A stretch of 64,000 nucleotides of DNA, from the NCBI RefSeq assembly GCF_009827595.1, contig NZ_WTYT01000001.1:496001-560000 (forward strand), in the 5' to 3' direction. A program made the translations under genes and the position numbers. Position 1 is the first letter of the stretch. Each line of letters opens with the position of its first letter. The notes below the pieces were generated by a model that was not told the DNA's origin, did not search any database, and saw only the letters and a program-made list of their open reading frames with translations. Shown here one piece after another: positions 38,061-46,598 of the stretch. The DNA comes from Altericroceibacterium endophyticum. Lineage in GTDB: Bacteria > Pseudomonadota > Alphaproteobacteria > Sphingomonadales > Sphingomonadaceae.

Positions 38061-38858
38061 TTAAAACGAAATATGCGCACCCGCCACGATTTTGGAGCCA
38101 AAATCTCCCGAGGCCCCCGTGAAATCAGCGGCTTTGCGCGAAATATCCGTATCGGAATAGGTTAGCGTCAGCGACGCCGGCCCCAAGTAATATTCCGCGC
38201 CAAGGGACCAATCGACATAATTTCCATCAGGACGCAGGCGGCGGGCCCGCTGCACATCTTCCGTATGTCCGCTGGAATGTCCAACATAGCCGCGCAGGCT
38301 GATTGGTTTGCCCCAGAAACCGTAAGAGACCTCTACGCGCTTGTAGAAATTGCTGCCACCAATCGCCACCTGATCCGGCGCATAGGACACCATGGCATCG
38401 ATAGAAACAGGACCAAGCGTGCCGCCTCCCCCTCCCTGCACTTCAGCATAATCACATTTGAAATTGCAGCCTGCAAACAGATGGCCGACACCGGAAACAT
38501 GCCAGCTGAGCAGGCTGGCTTCATCAGAATAAGTCACTGCCAGATCGCTGCCAGCATCGGCGCCGCCATGCCTCTCTGCCCCCCGTAACGCGGTCAGCTG
38601 CGTCGATGCGCTCACCTTCGTAGTCAGCGGCACATTGGCGTAAATGTCGCCCGTAAATTTCCCATCGCTCCAGCTAAGCCCGCGGACACGGTGATCGCTT
38701 TCCAGATCAATCCAGATTTCAGGCTTCACTTCGGCCTGTGCATGGGCATGCTCCGAGTAGGCGCAGAGTAGCAATGGCCCCGCGCAGCCGCACATGATCA
38801 ATACGGTTTTACTGAAAGTGCGCTGTGAAAGCAGTGTGGTGGAATTCCGATTTGTCAT
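38061..38858 (-). CDS. TorF family putative outer-membrane porin
   Basis: 265 aa. A signal peptide (residues about 1-41, ending EHAHAQA) is followed by a beta-rich protein with alternating hydrophobic strands and a C-terminal aromatic residue (GAHISF), as in outer-membrane barrels. The segment VKPEIWIDLESDHRVRGLSW, with SDGK, and the phrase GAEYYLGPASLTLTYSDTDI are typical of the TorF/Gcw_chp family. Function is unknown; related proteins are thought to be porins. It ends 53 nt before the radical-SAM start, in the same direction, so some read-through is possible. Confidence 0.85.
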   Translation of the reverse strand: MTNRNSTTLLSQRTFSKTVLIMCGCAGPLLLCAYSEHAHAQAEVKPEIWIDLESDHRVRGLSWSDGKFTGDIYANVPLTTKVSASTQLTALRGAERHGGADAGSDLAVTYSDEASLLSWHVSGVGHLFAGCNFKCDYAEVQGGGGGTLGPVSIDAMVSYAPDQVAIGGSNFYKRVEVSYGFWGKPISLRGYVGHSSGHTEDVQRARRLRPDGNYVDWSLGAEYYLGPASLTLTYSDTDISRKAADFTGASGDFGSKIVAGAHISF

Positions 38859-39023
38859 TATGGGCGCTTACTCATTCAGTTTAGCCAGACAAGCGGTTTT
38901 TGACGTGTGTTGGGCGCTGCATCTGCAGTGCGGGCGCTTTCCACGTTCAATTGCCAATGGCGCTACTGCGCGGAACAAAACCCATCGCTCTGCCGTTCGC
39001 CAAGAAACGCAATTCAGGAGAAC

Positions 39024-39512
39024 ATGATGCATTACGAAGAAGGCAAAGCACCCGAATTAAAGAAAAAATTCTGGAAGTCGCTTGCCGACAGTCCGTTTCT
39101 CTTTCTCCAGCTTGATCGTGATCCTGACAGCGCGGTTCCGATGACTGCGCAGCTGGATAAGGACGCCGACAGCGCCATCTGGTTCTTTACCGGCCGCGAT
39201 CATTATTTGGCGACCGGCGGACCGGCCACAGCGACCTTCTCCTCAAAGGGGCAGGATCTGTTCGCCCGTTTTCGCGGCAGGCTGACCGAAGAAACCAGTC
39301 AGGAGCGGCTCGATAAGGAATGGAGCCATTTCATCGAAGCATGGTTCCCCGGCGGCAAGCAGGATCCCAACCTCTTGATGCTACGCATGGATCTTGAGGA
39401 TGCAGAAATCTGGGATAGCGATCTGGGGCTGATGAGTACCGCTAAGCTGCTGCTGGGCAAGGATGTCCGCGATGACGCCAAGGATAGCCATGTTGAAGGC
39501 GTGAAGCTTTAA
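39024..39512 (+). CDS. Pyridoxamine 5'-phosphate oxidase-like general stress protein
   Basis: 162 aa (161 if the second ATG at 39027 is used, which is better spaced from CAGGAG). It has the split-barrel flavin-binding fold of general-stress-26-type proteins: FWKSLADSPFLFLQLDRDPD, then SAIWFFTGRDHYLATGGPAT (about residues 57-76, the strand and loop near the flavin site), ATFSSKGQDLFARFRGRLTE and WSHFIEAWFPGGKQDPNLLM. Family members are FMN/F420-binding or flavin oxidoreductase-like. The substrate is unknown. A terminator follows. Confidence 0.88.
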   Translation: MMHYEEGKAPELKKKFWKSLADSPFLFLQLDRDPDSAVPMTAQLDKDADSAIWFFTGRDHYLATGGPATATFSSKGQDLFARFRGRLTEETSQERLDKEWSHFIEAWFPGGKQDPNLLMLRMDLEDAEIWDSDLGLMSTAKLLLGKDVRDDAKDSHVEGVKL

Positions 39513-39544
39513 GAGCGCATCGCTCAATACGCTGAATGAGAACC

Positions 39545-39573
39545 AAAGGGCCGCCATGAGAGCGGCCCTTTTT
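39545..39573. terminator. Terminator between stress protein and NSS symporter genes
   Basis: Stem AAAGGGCCGC with GCGGCCCTTT around a CATGAGA loop, then T residues. Placed between convergent genes; usable from either side, stronger on plus. Confidence 0.88.
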
Positions 39574-39580
39574 CATGGCG

Positions 39581-40996
39581 TTACAGGATTGACGGAAATA
39601 TCCCGACTATCAGAATGGCCAGCAAGGCCAGCGGACAAACCCACCGAATAAGGAAAAGCCACAAGCGCTGCATTGCCGGGGACAGGCCGGTTTCCGAATT
39701 AACCAGTCGGCGCTCTGCCACCCAGCCAAGAAAAACGGATGTCAGGATTGCGCCCATCGGCATCAGCAATTTGCTGGTGAAGGTATCGAGAACATCGAAC
39801 ATGCCCTGCCCTTCAAACAGCGGGAAAAAGCCAAGCGGATGCCAGGCTGACAACAGATTGAAGGACAAGGCTGACAACGTCCCCAAAACCAGCGCGCCCG
39901 TCGCCACGACACCCACCGCGACGCCGCGCCTCAGCTTCAGCGCACGGCTAAGCCAGGCGGTGGGAACTTCCAGCAATGCGACCGAACTGGTGAGCGCGGC
40001 GAAACCAACCATGAAGAAGAACAGAATACCCACCAGCGACCCGGCCGGCATGGATTGGAAAGCATGCGGCAATGTCTGGAACATCAGCCCCGGGCCGGCA
40101 TCGGGGGAAAGGCCCGCTGCGAAGATGATGGGAAAGAAACAAATCCCCGCCAGCAAAGCAACGGTCGTGTCAGCAAGGGCTACAATGCCGGAAGTCGCGG
40201 CGATATTGACGTCACGTCCGACATAGGAGCCATAGGTGATCATACCTGCCACGCCCAATGACAGGGAGAAGAACGCCTGTCCCACTGCCGCCAGCATGAC
40301 TTCTCCGGTCAATTTTTCCGGTTCGAAGGTGAAGAGGTAATTCATCGTTTGCTGAAAAGCACCGCCGAATACGCTGTAGAGCGTGATGGCCACCAGCAGC
40401 ACGAAAAAGGCTGGCATGAGCCATGTGGCCGCGACTTCAATCCCGCCTGAAATACCGCGCGCAACGAAGATCAAGGTAATCAGCAGAAAGACGACATTGA
40501 GCCCAACCATAAGGCCGCCATTGCCGAACAGACCCGGAAGCAGAGCCTCAATCTCCGCCGGATCGCGCCCCTGAAATGCGCCTCCGGACAATCCGGTCTG
40601 GACCAGATCATTACAAAAGACGCCAATGTAATAGAGCACCCAACCGCCCACGACGCAGTAGAAACTGACGACGAGGAAGGCGGCAAAGACGCCTAACCCG
40701 GCCAGAATACTCCACTGGGTGGCAGCGCCGGATTCACGTGCGATCCGGCGGACGCTTTCAGGCGCATCCGCTTGTCCATGCCGGCCGATCAATGTTTCGG
40801 ACAGCAAGACGGGCAGTCCGATCAGGACAACACAGAAGATGTAAAACAGGACAAAGGCGCCGCCGCCATTGGCTCCGGCTTCTGATGGGAAGCGCCAGAG
40901 ATTGCCCAATCCCACGGCAGACCCGATCGCCGCCAGTATAAATGCTGTTCGCGAAGACCAATGGTCTTTACCGCTCGACGCCCCAGTCGCTGCCAT
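39581..40996 (-). CDS. Neurotransmitter:sodium symporter (NSS/SNF) family transporter
   Basis: Na+-coupled transporter of the LeuT/SNF family, 471 aa with about 11-12 membrane helices. The first helix carries the sodium-site signature ILAAIGSAVGLGNLWRFPSE (about residues 18-37), followed by GGGAFVLFYIFCVVLIGLPV. Later helices include MITYGSYVGRDVNIAATSGI and FFFMVGFAALTSSVALLEVP. Family members import amino acids or related amines; the substrate cannot be read from the sequence. It diverges from panB across an 86-bp gap with a 17-bp inverted repeat. Confidence 0.94.
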   Translation of the reverse strand: MAATGASSGKDHWSSRTAFILAAIGSAVGLGNLWRFPSEAGANGGGAFVLFYIFCVVLIGLPVLLSETLIGRHGQADAPESVRRIARESGAATQWSILAGLGVFAAFLVVSFYCVVGGWVLYYIGVFCNDLVQTGLSGGAFQGRDPAEIEALLPGLFGNGGLMVGLNVVFLLITLIFVARGISGGIEVAATWLMPAFFVLLVAITLYSVFGGAFQQTMNYLFTFEPEKLTGEVMLAAVGQAFFSLSLGVAGMITYGSYVGRDVNIAATSGIVALADTTVALLAGICFFPIIFAAGLSPDAGPGLMFQTLPHAFQSMPAGSLVGILFFFMVGFAALTSSVALLEVPTAWLSRALKLRRGVAVGVVATGALVLGTLSALSFNLLSAWHPLGFFPLFEGQGMFDVLDTFTSKLLMPMGAILTSVFLGWVAERRLVNSETGLSPAMQRLWLFLIRWVCPLALLAILIVGIFPSIL

Positions 40997-41044
40997 TCAA
41001 TTCCTCCGTCAGACCCGTTATTGAGTTTCTCCTGCAACAAAATG

Positions 41045-41061
41045 GCACTCGCGTCGAGTGC
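41045..41061. repeat. Inverted repeat between NSS symporter and panB
   Basis: GCACTCG-CGT-CGAGTGC, perfect 7-bp arms, in the divergent promoter region 22-38 nt before panB. Could be an operator or a small hairpin. Confidence 0.5.
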
Positions 41062-41082
41062 TGCGTTTGCTAGAAGGATCCT

Positions 41083-41958
41083 ATGTCTACCACTTATCAG
41101 CTTGATACAGCGACAAGCCGCGCCAATCCCACGCCGCAGCCCATGCGGCGGTTAACGGTGCCCTCCATCGCCCAGCGCAAGAAGAATGGGGAAACAGAGA
41201 ATCCCATTGTAATGCTTACGGCCTATACCGCACGGCAGGCGCAATTGCTGGATCAGCACTGCGATATGTTGCTGGTGGGAGATTCTCTGGGACAAGTGAT
41301 TTACGGTCTTTCCTCGACCATACCGGTCACGCTGGAAATGATGGCCAATCATGGCGCGGCAGTCGTTCGCGGCAGCTATCACGCGGTGGTCGTCGTGGAC
41401 ATGCCATTCGGCAGTTATGAAGGTTCTCCCGAAAAGGCGTTTGAAAGCGCGTCCTGGCTGATGAAGCAAAGCGGCGCGGCGGCCGTGAAGCTGGAAGGCG
41501 GTGTTGCGATGGCAGAGACTGTTCGCTTTCTCTCCGCCCGCGGCATTCCGGTAATGGGACACGTCGGTCTAACCCCGCAGGCCGTCAACGCGCTGGGCGG
41601 TTATGGCGCGCGCGGTCGCAGCGAAGCGGAAGCGCGCAAGATTATCGAGGATGCCAGCGCCCTGGAAGACGCCGGCGCCTTTGCGATCGTGCTGGAAGGT
41701 GTGGTCGAACCTATCGCCATTGAAGTCACCCGGGAGATCGGCTGTCCCATCATCGGAATCGGTGCGTCCCCTTGCTGTGACGGACAAGTGTTGGTGACAG
41801 AGGATATGCTCGGGATGTTTGACCGCGTACCACGCTTCGTCAAACGCTATGGCGATATGGGCGCGATGATCACTGAAGCTGCGCAAACGTATGCCGAAGA
41901 GGTAAGAGAACGCAGCTTTCCTGGGGCAGATCAACTTTATCAACCCAAACCGGATTGA
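41083..41958 (+). CDS. panB: 3-methyl-2-oxobutanoate hydroxymethyltransferase
   Basis: First step of pantothenate synthesis, adding a hydroxymethyl group from methylene-THF to 2-oxoisovalerate; 291 aa. The family motifs are [35 protein letters not shown] (Mg-binding Asp), [20 protein letters not shown] (about residues 104-123), AAVKLEGG and [17 protein letters not shown]. The C-terminus matches [20 protein letters not shown]. The first 30 residues are a variable extension. Its substrate is made by the IlvBC branch encoded elsewhere in this window. Confidence 0.98.
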   Translation: MSTTYQLDTATSRANPTPQPMRRLTVPSIAQRKKNGETENPIVMLTAYTARQAQLLDQHCDMLLVGDSLGQVIYGLSSTIPVTLEMMANHGAAVVRGSYHAVVVVDMPFGSYEGSPEKAFESASWLMKQSGAAAVKLEGGVAMAETVRFLSARGIPVMGHVGLTPQAVNALGGYGARGRSEAEARKIIEDASALEDAGAFAIVLEGVVEPIAIEVTREIGCPIIGIGASPCCDGQVLVTEDMLGMFDRVPRFVKRYGDMGAMITEAAQTYAEEVRERSFPGADQLYQPKPD

Positions 41959-42042
41959 CCATAAACACTGTTTCCCACAGGAGCTAAGTCCACAGTTCCG
42001 GCAACCCAATCAGCTCACATCTCCGTCAAGGGTCAACTCCTG

Positions 42043-43110
42043 ATGCGCTATTATCGCGGCTCCATCATTTTTTCACTCATCTGCCTGGCGCTCGCCGTTT
42101 GGTATGCCTGGAGCTCTACCGGAACACTTGCCGGAACTGCTGAAGTTCTCTGGATCGTCATCGTCCTGTCCATCCTCGAAATATCGCTGAGTTTCGACAA
42201 TGCCGTGGTGAATGCCAGCGTTCTGAAGAACATGGATGAAGTATGGCAGAAGCGCTTTCTGGTCTGGGGTATAGCAATCGCGGTATTCGGAACCCGGGTG
42301 ATGTTCCCGCTCGCCATCGTGGCGATTGCCGCAGGTCTGGGCCCGATTGAAACCATTCAGCTATCTCTGAACCAGCCTCAGGAATATGAGCGCATCGTAT
42401 CCTCTGCCCATGTCGGAATTGCCGGCTTCGGCGGTGCATTCCTCGCCATGGTGGGTCTCAAGTTCTTCTTTGACGGGGAGAAGGACGTGCACTGGATTTC
42501 CTGGGTGGAAGAAAAGCTGGCCAAAGTATCGGCAGTGCCCGCAGCGGAAATCGCACTGCTCATTCTGGTCCTGTGGGGCATCTCAAACATGCTGCCCGCT
42601 GATGAAGCGTTGACGTTCCTGACCGCAGGAATGCTGGGTCTTGTCACTTATATCGCAGTCGATGCCATCGGCACAATTCTGGAGATGCGTGAAGAGGCCA
42701 AGCGGGCGCAAGGTCTGATCGTGCGCTCAGGGCTTGGCGGATTTCTTTACCTGGAGGTGCTTGATGCCTCCTTCAGCTTTGATGGCGTGATCGGCGCATT
42801 CGCGCTGTCCAACAACATGATCATCATCGCGCTGGGTCTGTCGATCGGTGCGATATTCGTCCGCTCGATGACTATCCATCTGGTCAAGAAAGGCACCTTG
42901 TCTGAGTATCGCTATCTCGAACATGGCGCCTTCTGGGCTATTATCGTCCTTGGCGGCATCATGCTGTTCTCTGCGCGGTTCCATATTCCAGAAACCATCA
43001 CCGGGCTGATTGGCGCCACACTGATCGCGATCTCGCTCTATTGGTCCGTGCGCCACAATCGCCGGATGCAGAAAATCGGACAAGAGCAAGAAACACAGAT
43101 TGGCAATTAA
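42043..43110 (+). CDS. DUF475 (TerC-related) integral membrane protein
   Basis: 355 aa with about nine or ten membrane helices. The TerC-like acidic helix ILEISLSFDNAVVNASVLKN (about residues 45-64) and its repeat VLDASFSFDGVIGAFALSNN (about 237-256) carry the paired Asp motif typical of the LysE/TerC-type metal-ion exporters. Family members are linked to tellurite resistance or to manganese/calcium export; the substrate is not known for DUF475. It follows panB by 84 nt. No yybP-ykoY-type riboswitch was recognised upstream. Confidence 0.88.
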   Translation: MRYYRGSIIFSLICLALAVWYAWSSTGTLAGTAEVLWIVIVLSILEISLSFDNAVVNASVLKNMDEVWQKRFLVWGIAIAVFGTRVMFPLAIVAIAAGLGPIETIQLSLNQPQEYERIVSSAHVGIAGFGGAFLAMVGLKFFFDGEKDVHWISWVEEKLAKVSAVPAAEIALLILVLWGISNMLPADEALTFLTAGMLGLVTYIAVDAIGTILEMREEAKRAQGLIVRSGLGGFLYLEVLDASFSFDGVIGAFALSNNMIIIALGLSIGAIFVRSMTIHLVKKGTLSEYRYLEHGAFWAIIVLGGIMLFSARFHIPETITGLIGATLIAISLYWSVRHNRRMQKIGQEQETQIGN

Positions 43111-43128
43111 GCCCGAAATCTGCAGTGT

Positions 43129-44493
43129 TTAGCCCTGAAGATCGTATTGTTTTAGCAGATCATAAAGTGTCGGCCGGCTGATCCCCAGCAGCTTAGCCGT
43201 GCTGGAAATATTACCTTCTGTTCGGGCCAAAGCCTGCCGAATGATCCGGCGATCGGATTCCTCTCTCGCGGCTTTGATGTTGAGAGGCATTTCTTCGGCT
43301 TCCTGAGCGGTCCCGAGATCCAGATCCTCCGCATGGACCAGCTTTCCTTCCGCCATGATGACCGCGCGTTTCAGGCGGTTCTCCAGTTCGCGAACATTGC
43401 CGGGCCATGGCCATTGATCAATCACCGCCAGCGCATCACTCGCCAATCCAGTGACTTGCGGATTATACTCCTGGGCGAACCGCTTGAGGAAGGTCTTGGC
43501 CAGCAAGACTGCATCTCCGGTTCTCTCCGCAAGAGACGGAATATTAACAACTATTTCTGCCAAGCGATAATAGAGATCCTCACGAAAACCGCTATTCATG
43601 ATCATCTTTTCGAGATCCTGGTGGGTCGCGCAAACGATCCGCGTATCCACTGCGATCGTCTTGCGACCACCGATCCGCTCAATATTCCGTTCCTGCAGGA
43701 AACGAAGCAATTTCACCTGTAATGGCAAGGGGATATCGCCCACTTCGTCCAGAAACAACGTGCCCCCATTAGCCTGCTCGATTTTGCCTTCGGTCGTTTT
43801 TACTGCACCGGTGAAAGCACCTTTTTCGTGCCCGAACAGCTCACTTTCCAACAGGTTTTCCGGTATGGCGGCGCAATTGATCGCGACAAACGCGCCATCG
43901 CGCCGCTCACTCACTTCATGCAATCCGCGCGCCAGCAACTCTTTGCCCGTACCACTCGCGCCGAGCAGCATGACCGACGCATTGGTGTTCGCCACACGTT
44001 CAATGGTCTTCCCGACGCGGATCATTTCCGGTGCGGCAGTGATAAGATGGCCCAATACTGTTTTGTTTTCGCTGGCTTTATCTGCGAGCGTACGGTTCTC
44101 AGACTCAATGTGATGAAGATTGAATGCCCGGCGCACGATCAGCCCCAGCTCGTCAATATCAACCGGTTTGCTGTAGAAATCATAAGCCCCCTGCTCAATG
44201 GCCTGCAACGCACTTTCGCGCGCGCCATGACCGCTGGCGACAATAACTTTCGTATCGGGCTTGAGAGCCATTATCTCTTTGAGGACGGCAAATCCTTCAC
44301 TGACGCCATCCGGATCAGGCGGCAACCCGAGATCGAGCGTAACGACATCGGGGGCTTCGGAGCGCAATTGATTGATCGCACTCGCCCGGTCGCCTGCAAT
44401 GATGACATCGAAATCATCATAAGCCCATTTCAGCTGCGCCTGGAGACCTTCATCATCTTCAACGACCAGCAATTTTTGCCTGGTTTCCGCCAT
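43129..44493 (-). CDS. prsR: PEP-CTERM-box response regulator PrsR (sigma-54 activator)
   Basis: NtrC-type activator, 454 aa, of the PEP-CTERM/XrtA exopolysaccharide group. The receiver domain (residues 7-125) has LVVEDDEGLQAQLKWAYDDF and the phospho-Asp in DVVTLDLGLPPDPDGVSEG. The AAA+ domain (about 150-375) has Walker A LLGASGTGKELLARGLHEVS and GHEKGAFTGAVKTTEGKIEQ, whose GAFTGA loop contacts sigma-54. The C-terminal Fis-type helix-turn-helix is ISSTAKLLGISRPTLYDLLK. ATG 44493 overlaps the prsK stop (ATGA). Confidence 0.94.
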   Translation of the reverse strand: MAETRQKLLVVEDDEGLQAQLKWAYDDFDVIIAGDRASAINQLRSEAPDVVTLDLGLPPDPDGVSEGFAVLKEIMALKPDTKVIVASGHGARESALQAIEQGAYDFYSKPVDIDELGLIVRRAFNLHHIESENRTLADKASENKTVLGHLITAAPEMIRVGKTIERVANTNASVMLLGASGTGKELLARGLHEVSERRDGAFVAINCAAIPENLLESELFGHEKGAFTGAVKTTEGKIEQANGGTLFLDEVGDIPLPLQVKLLRFLQERNIERIGGRKTIAVDTRIVCATHQDLEKMIMNSGFREDLYYRLAEIVVNIPSLAERTGDAVLLAKTFLKRFAQEYNPQVTGLASDALAVIDQWPWPGNVRELENRLKRAVIMAEGKLVHAEDLDLGTAQEAEEMPLNIKAAREESDRRIIRQALARTEGNISSTAKLLGISRPTLYDLLKQYDLQG

Positions 44494-46598
44494 CAAGCGA
44501 CCTCATTAGGATTATTGTTCAGCTCAGAGCCGAGCTCAGATTGTGCCAGCGGCAGATGGATCATGAAACGCGAACCCAATCCTTCCCGCGATTCCACACT
44601 TATATGCCCGCCCATCGCCTGAATCATCTCACGCGCCTCAAAGGCACCGATACCAAAACCGCCCGGCTTGGACGAACGAAACGGTTTGAACAGCTGCGTC
44701 CGGATAAACTCCGTGGACATACCGCAGCCTGAATCGATGATTTCAAGCAGGATTTTGTCGCCATCGCACCGCGCATCAAGAAATACCGGAGCGGCAGCAG
44801 CACTGGCATCAACCGCGTTTTGGACAAGATGGACCAGCGATTGCTCCAATGCCGCCGGATCAGCCAAAACCCTGTAGTTCTCGCGCTCTATCAAGATGAT
44901 CTCATGTTGATTCTTGAAACGCCGAACAATCGTGTTGAGCAAATCAGTCAGGGAGACGTCCACAATTTCTTCGCGCACGTGACTGCCATAACGATTGAGC
45001 CGTGCCAGCAGCATGTTCAGCTTATCCGTGCTGTTACGAAGCGTAACCAGCATGTCGGCGCGAAACTCCGGCTTGTCAGCATGCTTTTCCGCATTGCGGG
45101 CGAGGAGAGACAGCTGGCTGGCCAGATTTTTGACATCATGCATGACAAAGGCAATTCGGCGATTGAAATCATCAAAGCGCTGCGCTTCACCAAGGGCATC
45201 CTGGCTCATCTCTTCTGCCAGATAGCTTGCCAGCTGATAGGAAACGATGCGCAGCAGGTCGAAATCTTCCCAATCGAGTACACGGCGGATTGGTGGGCGG
45301 CCCAGCGCAACCACACCGATCAGACGGTTGAAATGGTGCAGCGGGATCAGAGCCCACACATCGCGCGTTGCCATCAGCCATTCCGGCACGACATCATCCG
45401 GTATGGCGCGTCCCTTCCCTTCGCGAACTTCGTCCAGAGCGATGATGACATGCTGCTCCTCGAAAAACCGGACGCATTCCATGGGCAGTGCTTCAGCCGG
45501 AACATCGAGATTATTCCACTGCCAGCGCGCCTCCAGCACAAGCCCATCGTCATCCGAGCAGCGCGCAAACAGAACTCCGCTGGCACTATCGGTAATATCC
45601 GCAAGCGTCTGGATCGCGCGTTCGCGCAGGCTGGCATTGTTTATGCCGCTGCGCCCGATTGTCTCGGTAAAACGTAGCCACTCCGTGCGATAATCATAGC
45701 GATGCTGAAACAGGTTCCGGGCCAGTGTAATGCGCAGCCAGCCCCGCAATCTGCGCGAGGGCAGCATGAGCAACGCGGCAGCGCTGGCCCCGGCAACAAA
45801 AACTGCCTGAACCAAGCGTGCGAAATCGCCGCCCACAAAAGAAAGCGCCCGGGCGATAAACAGCATGGCCAGGAAATAGCCACCGATCAAAGCAAGCGAT
45901 AAGGATTGAAAAGCGAAGGAACGCGAGGGGCGTAAGCGATATTCCGTCCCGCGGTGGAATTGACCAAATGCCAGAAGCAACACCATCAGGAGCAGCATGA
46001 CAGAGCGCAAAGCGGCCAATGTCAGCGGCACGCTCTCAGCGAGATAGGCGACAGTGTACAGATTGAGATCGTACAGCCACATCAAAGCGAGAGCCGCTGC
46101 AGGCCAGCGCAAGACAGAATATTCCGTGGCAGTGGTACCCGCATATAGATTATGCAGCAAAACCAGAGCGCCCACACAAACAAGCAAGCGCATCGCGGTG
46201 ATCGAGACAAAAGCCAGAACCGGCAATTCACTCACCGGAATGTCGCGAAAGACAAATACGAGCGGCAGTTGCAGCATTTCCACAAATGCCAGCGCAGCAA
46301 GTACCGGGCGTAGCGGGCCTATCCCCTTTACCCGTTCACCCCGGGTGAACAGGCGATAGAGCGTCCACAGCCAAGCGAGGTAGCTGAAGCTCAGCAGCCC
46401 CTGCGGCGCGGGCGCCAAGCCCCCCACCGCCACTACGGAAATCGCCCAGGCGGCACTGACAATCAGGCTGAAGATAATAGCGGGGACAGCGCCTTCTTGA
46501 CGTCGCTCCTTCGGCAACAACCAGATAGCGAGAGCCAGTGCACCAGCAGCGCTGACCAGATATCCCACTATTGTCAGGAGGTGCCAGAATTCCGCCAT
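44493..46598 (-). CDS. prsK: PEP-CTERM system sensor histidine kinase PrsK
   Basis: 701 aa. The N-terminal half (residues about 1-290) holds eight to ten membrane helices, then a GAF domain (about 310-465; ALIPLHHFNRLIGVVALGRP). The kinase part begins with IAFVMHDVKNLASQLSLLAR (about residues 494-513; the His is in HDVKN), followed by the ATPase with LVQNAVDASAAAA, IIDSGCGMS and PGGFGIGAFEAREMIQAMGG. ATG 46598 overlaps the sugar transferase stop by one base. PrsK is the cognate kinase of PrsR in organisms with exosortase XrtA. Confidence 0.93.
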   Translation of the reverse strand: MAEFWHLLTIVGYLVSAAGALALAIWLLPKERRQEGAVPAIIFSLIVSAAWAISVVAVGGLAPAPQGLLSFSYLAWLWTLYRLFTRGERVKGIGPLRPVLAALAFVEMLQLPLVFVFRDIPVSELPVLAFVSITAMRLLVCVGALVLLHNLYAGTTATEYSVLRWPAAALALMWLYDLNLYTVAYLAESVPLTLAALRSVMLLLMVLLLAFGQFHRGTEYRLRPSRSFAFQSLSLALIGGYFLAMLFIARALSFVGGDFARLVQAVFVAGASAAALLMLPSRRLRGWLRITLARNLFQHRYDYRTEWLRFTETIGRSGINNASLRERAIQTLADITDSASGVLFARCSDDDGLVLEARWQWNNLDVPAEALPMECVRFFEEQHVIIALDEVREGKGRAIPDDVVPEWLMATRDVWALIPLHHFNRLIGVVALGRPPIRRVLDWEDFDLLRIVSYQLASYLAEEMSQDALGEAQRFDDFNRRIAFVMHDVKNLASQLSLLARNAEKHADKPEFRADMLVTLRNSTDKLNMLLARLNRYGSHVREEIVDVSLTDLLNTIVRRFKNQHEIILIERENYRVLADPAALEQSLVHLVQNAVDASAAAAPVFLDARCDGDKILLEIIDSGCGMSTEFIRTQLFKPFRSSKPGGFGIGAFEAREMIQAMGGHISVESREGLGSRFMIHLPLAQSELGSELNNNPNEVA

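Noticed and set aside
41959-42042. yybP-ykoY-type (manganese) riboswitch before the DUF475 gene
   Set aside because: The 84-nt gap is short and shows no matching conserved loops.
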